A DNA stretch of 64,000 bases. Source: Davidsoniella eucalypti (lineage: Eukaryota; Ascomycota; Sordariomycetes; Microascales; Ceratocystidaceae). The notes beneath the pieces were generated by a model. The model ran no database searches. It was given only the letters and a program-made list of their open reading frames with translations, and was not told where the DNA came from. Numbering within the stretch: position 1 is the first letter of the stretch; the number at the start of each line of letters is the position of its first letter. Below are positions 59,454 to 64,000 of this stretch, one piece after another. Where the stretch lies: contig RMBW01000004.1 of assembly GCA_004009845.1 (NCBI GenBank), positions 310,001-374,000 on the forward strand, given 5' to 3'. Position numbers and translations under genes: made by a program.

Positions 59454-60233
59454 ATGGCTGAAGAGCTTACCTTTGCCGATGCTGACCAGGCTAAGCTTGA
59501 GAGATACCTGCCGTCATCTCTGAAACTCGATGGGATCAACAAGACTCTGGTTACTCTGACATTTGCTACTTCGCTCGATTCACAGCTGTCTTTAGCTCCT
59601 GGTGTCAGAACCCGCCTATCAGGCCCTGAATCCAAGGCTATGACACACTATCTTCGTTGCCGCCACGATGCTATCTGTGTTGGTGTTGGAACTGTCATTG
59701 CCGATGACCCTGCTTTGAACTGCCGTATTGCTGGCTCATTCCATCAACCTCGCCCCATTGTCATTGATCCTAAGGGTCGTTGGGATTTCACGAGAGAGTG
59801 CAAAGTCTTCCAGGTTTGCCGAGCCGGCAAGGGCAAAGGCCCTTTTATTTTGATAGCACCGTCGACTGCGCCATCCATGGAAAAGATCGCTATACTAGAG
59901 GAGCACGGTGGCCGATTCATCACTGTTGCTGTTGCAGAAGACAGTGGCCGTTTCCAATGGCCAGATATCTTGGATGCTCTCAAGGCAGCTGACTTGACTA
60001 GTGTAATGGTTGAAGGTGGCGGCCAGATAATCAACTCTTTACTGGGTGTGAAAAGTCAGCATCTCATTGACTCGGTCATCGTCACTATAGCACCGACCTG
60101 GCTCGGTGAGGGTGGTGTGGTTGTTTCACCACCTAGAGCAACTACACAAACCGGAGCAATTCCAGCTGCCCGCCTATCAAGTGTGACGTGGCATCCATTT
60201 GGAGAGGACGTTGTGTTATGTGGTCGTCTCTAG
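59454..60233 (+). CDS. RIB7: Riboflavin biosynthesis reductase (diaminoribosylaminopyrimidinone phosphate reductase)
   Basis: Fungal Rib7 reduces 2,5-diamino-6-ribosylamino-4(3H)-pyrimidinone 5'-phosphate to the ribitylamino form with NADPH, the second step after GTP cyclohydrolase II. Single exon, 259 residues, similar to yeast Rib7 (about 244). The RibD_C fold is clear: TFATSLDSQLSLAPG near 37-50, CVGVGTVIADDPALNCR near 75-91, the glycine-rich NADPH-binding VMVEGGGQIINSLL near 184-197, and the late ITIAPTWLGEGGV block. The start is MAEELTFADADQ after an A-rich leader. No riboswitch-like leader was recognised. Confidence 0.95.
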   Translation: MAEELTFADADQAKLERYLPSSLKLDGINKTLVTLTFATSLDSQLSLAPGVRTRLSGPESKAMTHYLRCRHDAICVGVGTVIADDPALNCRIAGSFHQPRPIVIDPKGRWDFTRECKVFQVCRAGKGKGPFILIAPSTAPSMEKIAILEEHGGRFITVAVAEDSGRFQWPDILDALKAADLTSVMVEGGGQIINSLLGVKSQHLIDSVIVTIAPTWLGEGGVVVSPPRATTQTGAIPAARLSSVTWHPFGEDVVLCGRL

Positions 60234-60349
60234 GTATACCTACGTAAGGTTTGTCCCGTAACATGAATCGAGTTACGACATCTTGAACTATTGTTATCAA
60301 CATACGTATTCACATTACGTCATATTACATCAACCACTAGTCCTTCATA

Positions 60350-60589
60350 CTACATGTGACCTTGCCAATGAATTTCGAACAAGCGCAATGGGATATACAA
60401 AATCTTCGTCACCAGATATACTAATTCGAATCCGATATCACCAACCTTCCCGGCAATAGGACCGACATAATATGTTGTTCCCATACCAGGAATCACGACA
60501 TCATAACTCAAGACCGAGGCTCCGATTGCTGCCAAACCCGAAGGCAGCTTACGGGGAACATTCCAAACAGAAAGATCAAACCACTGCCA
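60350..60589 (-). pseudogene. C-terminal relic of an NCS1 (Fcy2-type) purine-cytosine permease
   Basis: The open minus-strand frame from about 60589 to the stop at 60350 reads WFDLSVWNVPRKLPSGLAAI, then MGTTYYVGPIAGKVGDIGFE and LVTKILYIPLRLFEIHWQGH. This matches the end of the Fcy2/Fcy21/Tpn1 branch of NCS1 transporters (short linker, last two membrane helices with YIGPIA...GDIGFE, terminal YxPLRxLE). Upstream of 60589 the frame meets a stop and I find no further transporter sequence, so 400 or more residues are missing. It may be a decayed gene end. It is convergent with RIB7, about 115 bp away. Confidence 0.6.
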
Positions 60590-61965
60590 GTTGATAGGCT
60601 AGTTCGATGTCGAAGTTGATAGTCACATAGGTGAGCAAACCCTTATATACCAAGGGTTTATCAGTCTAACCTCAGATTTTAACCCTACATGTAGACGTAC
60701 TTATTTAACACACCAAAGGAAGAACAAATTTGACAACTCAAAGGAAAAACACAATATGGTAGCATCGGACCTTTTTTTTTTTCTAGTAGAGTATTAGTGT
60801 CAGGTCTGCAGGGACCAGGGGATAGAATAAGCAGAATGCCAAGAGAATGCCCGCTTCTGGTAAAGAATTAAGAAAAAAGATAGAACACACACTCGTGCCG
60901 CGCCCTATAATATTATTATTGATAATAATATTGTGGGGCGGGCACGAATAGACTTTGCTTTAATGACTTTCTTTTCCTATTTTGTAGAATTTACAATTTA
61001 GTCCCAGCAACAATCAATCTAGATGTTGCCATCAAGGCCGCTGTTTCCTACAAACAGAAACTGTACGTTACTAAAGTGAGTAGAAACATATCAAGGAGAA
61101 ACAGCTTACCCATAACATCGTGCCTTTTGCCACATATCAACGTGGACACTATCTACCAAGGTTTCATTCTATGCTAGTTTATTTTGGGTAGTGAAGACTT
61201 CTTATATTTCCTGTAAGCTCCTCAAGGATCACCCGAGGATCACCAGAGGATATGAACTACAAATAAACTTGCTCATCGTCTGAATCCTACATCTTGACGC
61301 TTATTTGTACTTGTATTCTATCAACTATGGTGTCGAGCAAGTCTACGTGGGAATCGGACGGCTAGTGATAGCAACATGGTATGACTGAAGTGGCATCAAG
61401 CTTCTATAAAAATACCACTGTAGCATTATAGGCAAGTATCAAGTCACATACCACAGAAACAAAACCCCTTGCCCGCTTCGTCTAATTGTAGCACGACGTC
61501 AGTTCGACAAACCCGGCTACGAAGCGCGAACTAGCCCGGGATTATACTATATAACCTCTTGTCAGACTTACAGACTTCACGCAAGAAAAAAACCATTGCA
61601 GAATCGTTAGTTCGGACTCTCATTTTCTCCAGATTCTTCACCTTTCTAGCTCTAAGTCCATTGCTAACCCTAATGGGTATTCCGTTAGCTTTATATAGTG
61701 GGTTACGTACAGGCTCCGGAATTCGAAAGACACGCCCCCTCGTAGTATTTATTCCTACTATTTTTGCTACAATCTATTAGTAGTAATGCTTTTATATCTT
61801 AAATAATATTAATGGAATCTATTATACCAAATTAGGTCTTGGCTGATGGTAATAGTCTTATATTAGGCCCCTAATTTCAGGATAATAATACACGAACCAC
61901 GCTTCTTAGACATATGATATTAGTACCATATTGCCATCTGTCAAACTTTCTACTACATTTATTTT
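60590..61965. other. Stretch between the two gene relics
   Basis: No complete gene. Includes the palindrome at 60894-60946. A short exon-like run LDVAIKAAVSYKQKLYVTK at about 61020-61076 is followed by GTGAGT, and there is an open frame at 61559-61780; neither can be extended or assigned. Confidence 0.4.
60894..60946. repeat. 53-bp near-perfect palindrome
   Basis: CGTGCCGCGCCCTATAATAT (start of the left arm, 60894-60919) pairs with ATAATAATATTGTGGGGCGG (start of the right arm, 60922-60946), with a GC-rich base, an AT-rich upper stem and a 2-nt loop; about four mismatches or bulges. No target duplication noticed. Confidence 0.75.
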
Positions 61966-62105
61966 CAAGCACGTGGAAACACTTTGCCCATAATAGTGTA
62001 TGGATCATGGCTGCTACACTACTTTCCTGCTTCTCAGTCGAAAAACCTCTCGATAAAGACGGGAAAGAAATCGAACAAATAATTGAATTCAGTAACGGTG
62101 GAACT
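61966..62105 (+). pseudogene. Cytochrome P450 C-terminal relic
   Basis: The frame reads HFAHNSVWIMAATLLSCFSV and then EKPLDKDGKEIEQIIEFSNG. In fungal P450s the haem-binding loop is followed by GRHFADxSLWxxxAxILxxFxI, then KAxDxDGKEIEPxxEFxxG. The match covers exactly that last segment, with the haem Cys loop itself missing upstream (sequence before HFA is unrelated). The frame ends after GTWYVL. No other P450 blocks were found nearby, so this is a fragment, not a gene. Confidence 0.6.
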
Positions 62106-62324
62106 TGGTATGTATTATGATATCAGACACCCAAACATAGGACCAGCCCAGTGCTTGTAGAGTGTTGAAACTAACCACTCTCTCTTCCTAAAGCCACCTA
62201 GAAGATTTCGCCTGCGCTTTGAAAACGCGATGCAACAAATTTATAGCCCTTTTGAAAAGCTATACTGATTCCTGAAACCATTATGTATATATATATGAAA
62301 AAAATGGTAGTAATTATAAATAAT

Positions 62325-63826
62325 TCACCAAAACATCCAACTTCTTTTGCGACCGATACCTCTTCCCTTGAAAAGCTTACTTGTTTTTGGGGACTCCTTG
62401 ATAATCTCAATTGGTCGTGCCATTTGCTCCAGGCTTTCGGGCTCTGAATCCGAGACTGGCGATTTGAGTGATACGGCTCGCCTTAAAGGACAGATAGATG
62501 CTAACTTCAGGTGACGGGGGCTAATTGGCGGTAAGACTAGGTCTTCATGTTCTTCCGGTTGATCGGTATGCTCTGATGTGGCATCTATACCATCTAAGGA
62601 TATTGATGTTGTCGGATGGATGACTACTCCTGAGCCAACTCTGTCCAGGCTATAATCAAGAAGCTCTTGGTTCCAACCGCTGCGCATGGAAATATCAACA
62701 AGTGTTGATCTAGAATCATCGTTGTTTTCAATTCGTTTGGACCATTTGGAGTCGGCATCACCAATATGTACCACTGCTGTAGCTATAGTATTCAAGGACG
62801 TCGAAACTTTGACACCATATTCTGGTTCACTAGCAGCTTGGTTTGGGAAGCCTGTATGATTGTATGTCAACTGGATAGTGAGGAAGTCACGAGTTATATT
62901 GCCTAATTGTAGCTCAAGATCTTCCAGAAGATGGTCAGCTGTGTTGGCCATCATCGATAACTGACTAAACTGAGATCTTGGGCGTGGTTGAATCATTATC
63001 TTGACAAGATAAACTATGGAGTTATCAGTCGCAAGAGTACTATATCATGTTAGTGAATTAGCCAAAAAAGGTAGTAGTGTGGCTTACATACGGCTGTGGC
63101 GAGTCTTCGATAATTTCCTCGACAAATGTTCCAAAGCTAGGGATGAACTGTGTGTGGAGATTGTATAGACATCCATACCATCCGTCTTCTATCAAGTTTA
63201 TTAGTAGCTTTGGCCATGACGACATAGTTGGTATACATACGGCCTTCATAGCGGCGTCGTTTGCCAATGCAGAGCTGTTGATCAAGGGGACGTTCCATAA
63301 CAAATGCATCAACACTAACTGGTGCTGCTAACTTGGCGATGATCTCGACAGCCACCCACAATGATACACTAGCGTCTTCAGGTATCATATCTACTGCCGG
63401 GGTTACTTTGACTTGAGGCACAAGGACTAGCGGACTTGGTGCTCTCTGAAGAGGGAATTTGGTAGGGCTATCAGTCGTTGATGCGAGGCTAAGCCTCGAC
63501 ATGTTAGCAACACTCGCATTCAAAGCTTCATTGAACTGAACATTGACTGATGGTTGAAGCAAAACAGGGAATGGTGCTCTTCGGATAGCAGACGGTATTC
63601 TTGGTGCAGGTGATGGTGAGTTATGCCATGGCTGCTGTTTCAGTATAGAAGACTGAGGGGAGTCTACAAGCCTATCAGTATTCCTGATAGGACTAGAAGG
63701 GGCTGTACGGTAGATGGTATCGGGGCTTGTTATAGTCGACTCGGAGTCAGTTAAGTTTCCATCGGTACTGCGCCTTATTTTCTCTACAAACAGAGTGGAC
63801 AGCCCACCAAGACCCGCCATAGCCAT
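62325..63826 (-). CDS. Unidentified protein, three exons, 5' end uncertain
   Basis: Exons on the minus strand: 63241-63826, 63092-63188 and 62325-63039, at least 465 residues. Both introns are 52 nt, GTATGT donors, with CTACTAAT and CACTAAC branch motifs and GATAG/TATAG ends; splicing removes stops in all frames and gives GKRRRYEGQDGWYGCLYNL and EDSPQPTLATDNSIVYLVKI. The N-terminal 120 residues are Ser/Pro/Thr-rich. The middle (about 140-260) looks like a beta-rich folded domain (VSLWVAVEIIAKL, WYGCLYNLHTQFIPSFGTFV, SIVYLVKIMI). The C-terminus is basic (KGRGIGRKRSWMFW). I do not recognise the family. The frame is open upstream of the chosen ATG to about 63900, and a protein-like sequence in another frame lies at 63838-63992, so the true start may be beyond the window. 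Confidence 0.65.
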
Positions 63827-63837
63827 GGAAGCGTCTA

Positions 63838-63992
63838 GGCGGACAGTGGGCGAGGCTTGACAACGGAGGCTTGAAGCGGCCGAAAGTCGTGGCCTTGATA
63901 ATCAATGGTGGCGTAATCAATAGGGTCGGAACGTGCCGTACTTTGCGCGCGAGGACTGTCAATGTTGTTTGCTCGCAACACAATGTTTATCT
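63838..63992 (-). other. Possible upstream coding segment of the right-edge gene
   Basis: After a 3' splice-site-like TTTACAG at the window edge, one frame reads INIVLRANNIDSPRAQSTAR, then DPIDYATIDYQGHDFRPLQA, ending at TAG (63835-63837). A one-base shift near there would join it to the right-edge gene (PRP-TVRLDASMAMAG). It is either an upstream exon with a frameshift or sequencing error, or chance. Confidence 0.35.
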
Positions 63993-64000
63993 CTGTAAAG

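Noticed and set aside
61559..61780. 73-codon frame with a hydrophobic middle, possibly a small membrane protein
   Set aside because: No homology recognised, no splice partners, and it lies in a stretch with other relics.
1..64000. CRISPR arrays, bacterial operons, rRNA genes
   Set aside because: None seen; the window is eukaryotic with spliced genes, and no regularly spaced short repeats occur.

Overview
The window is nuclear DNA from a fungus, most probably an ascomycete; I cannot place it further. Reasons: single-copy eukaryotic genes with short introns (52 to about 260 nt, plus two long ones of 557 and 735 nt), GT..AG ends, a very regular CTAAC or CTAAT branch-point motif close to the 3' splice site, fungal-type genes (RIB7, a Hal4/Sat4-type kinase, an RSN1/Csc1-type channel, a CYSTM protein), and Tad-like LINE and Mutator-like (MULE) elements. 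CTG codons fall at conserved leucines in Rab GDI, so the code looks standard, not CUG-Ser.

Layout. 1-10.9 kb: no gene I recognise, only a 746-bp non-autonomous MULE. 10.9-25.1 kb: the gene-dense part, with mitochondrial ribosomal protein uL29m (MRPL4), Rab GDI (six exons), an ankyrin-repeat pseudogene, the 60S assembly GTPase NOG1, a zinc-free MDR quinone-oxidoreductase-like enzyme, the small-subunit processome factor KRR1 and, divergent from it, mitochondrial uL11m (MRPL19). 25-29 kb: empty apart from the kinase leader. 29.2-39.6 kb: a Hal4/Sat4-type kinase, HSP10 (intron directly after the ATG) and a 1,256-residue Csc1/RSN1-type channel. 39.6-54.3 kb: a repeat-rich desert with a fold-back element, a decayed MULE transposase C-terminus, a chain of LINE 3' ends inserted into one another's target site, and a second MULE copy nearly identical to the first. 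54.3-64 kb: an FAD monooxygenase, a CYSTM protein, a possible 50-residue spliced gene, RIB7, C-terminal relics of an NCS1 permease and of a cytochrome P450, and at the right edge an unidentified protein gene with two 52-nt introns.

How the genes relate. This is eukaryotic and I see no operons. Four of the 13 confident genes serve ribosomes or ribosome assembly (MRPL4, NOG1, KRR1, MRPL19) and lie within 14 kb; KRR1 and MRPL19 share a 365-bp bidirectional promoter. The rest are housekeeping or stress functions without an obvious shared pathway. The most notable non-gene features are the two MULE copies with intact target-site duplications and the LINE chain at a repeated 10-bp target.
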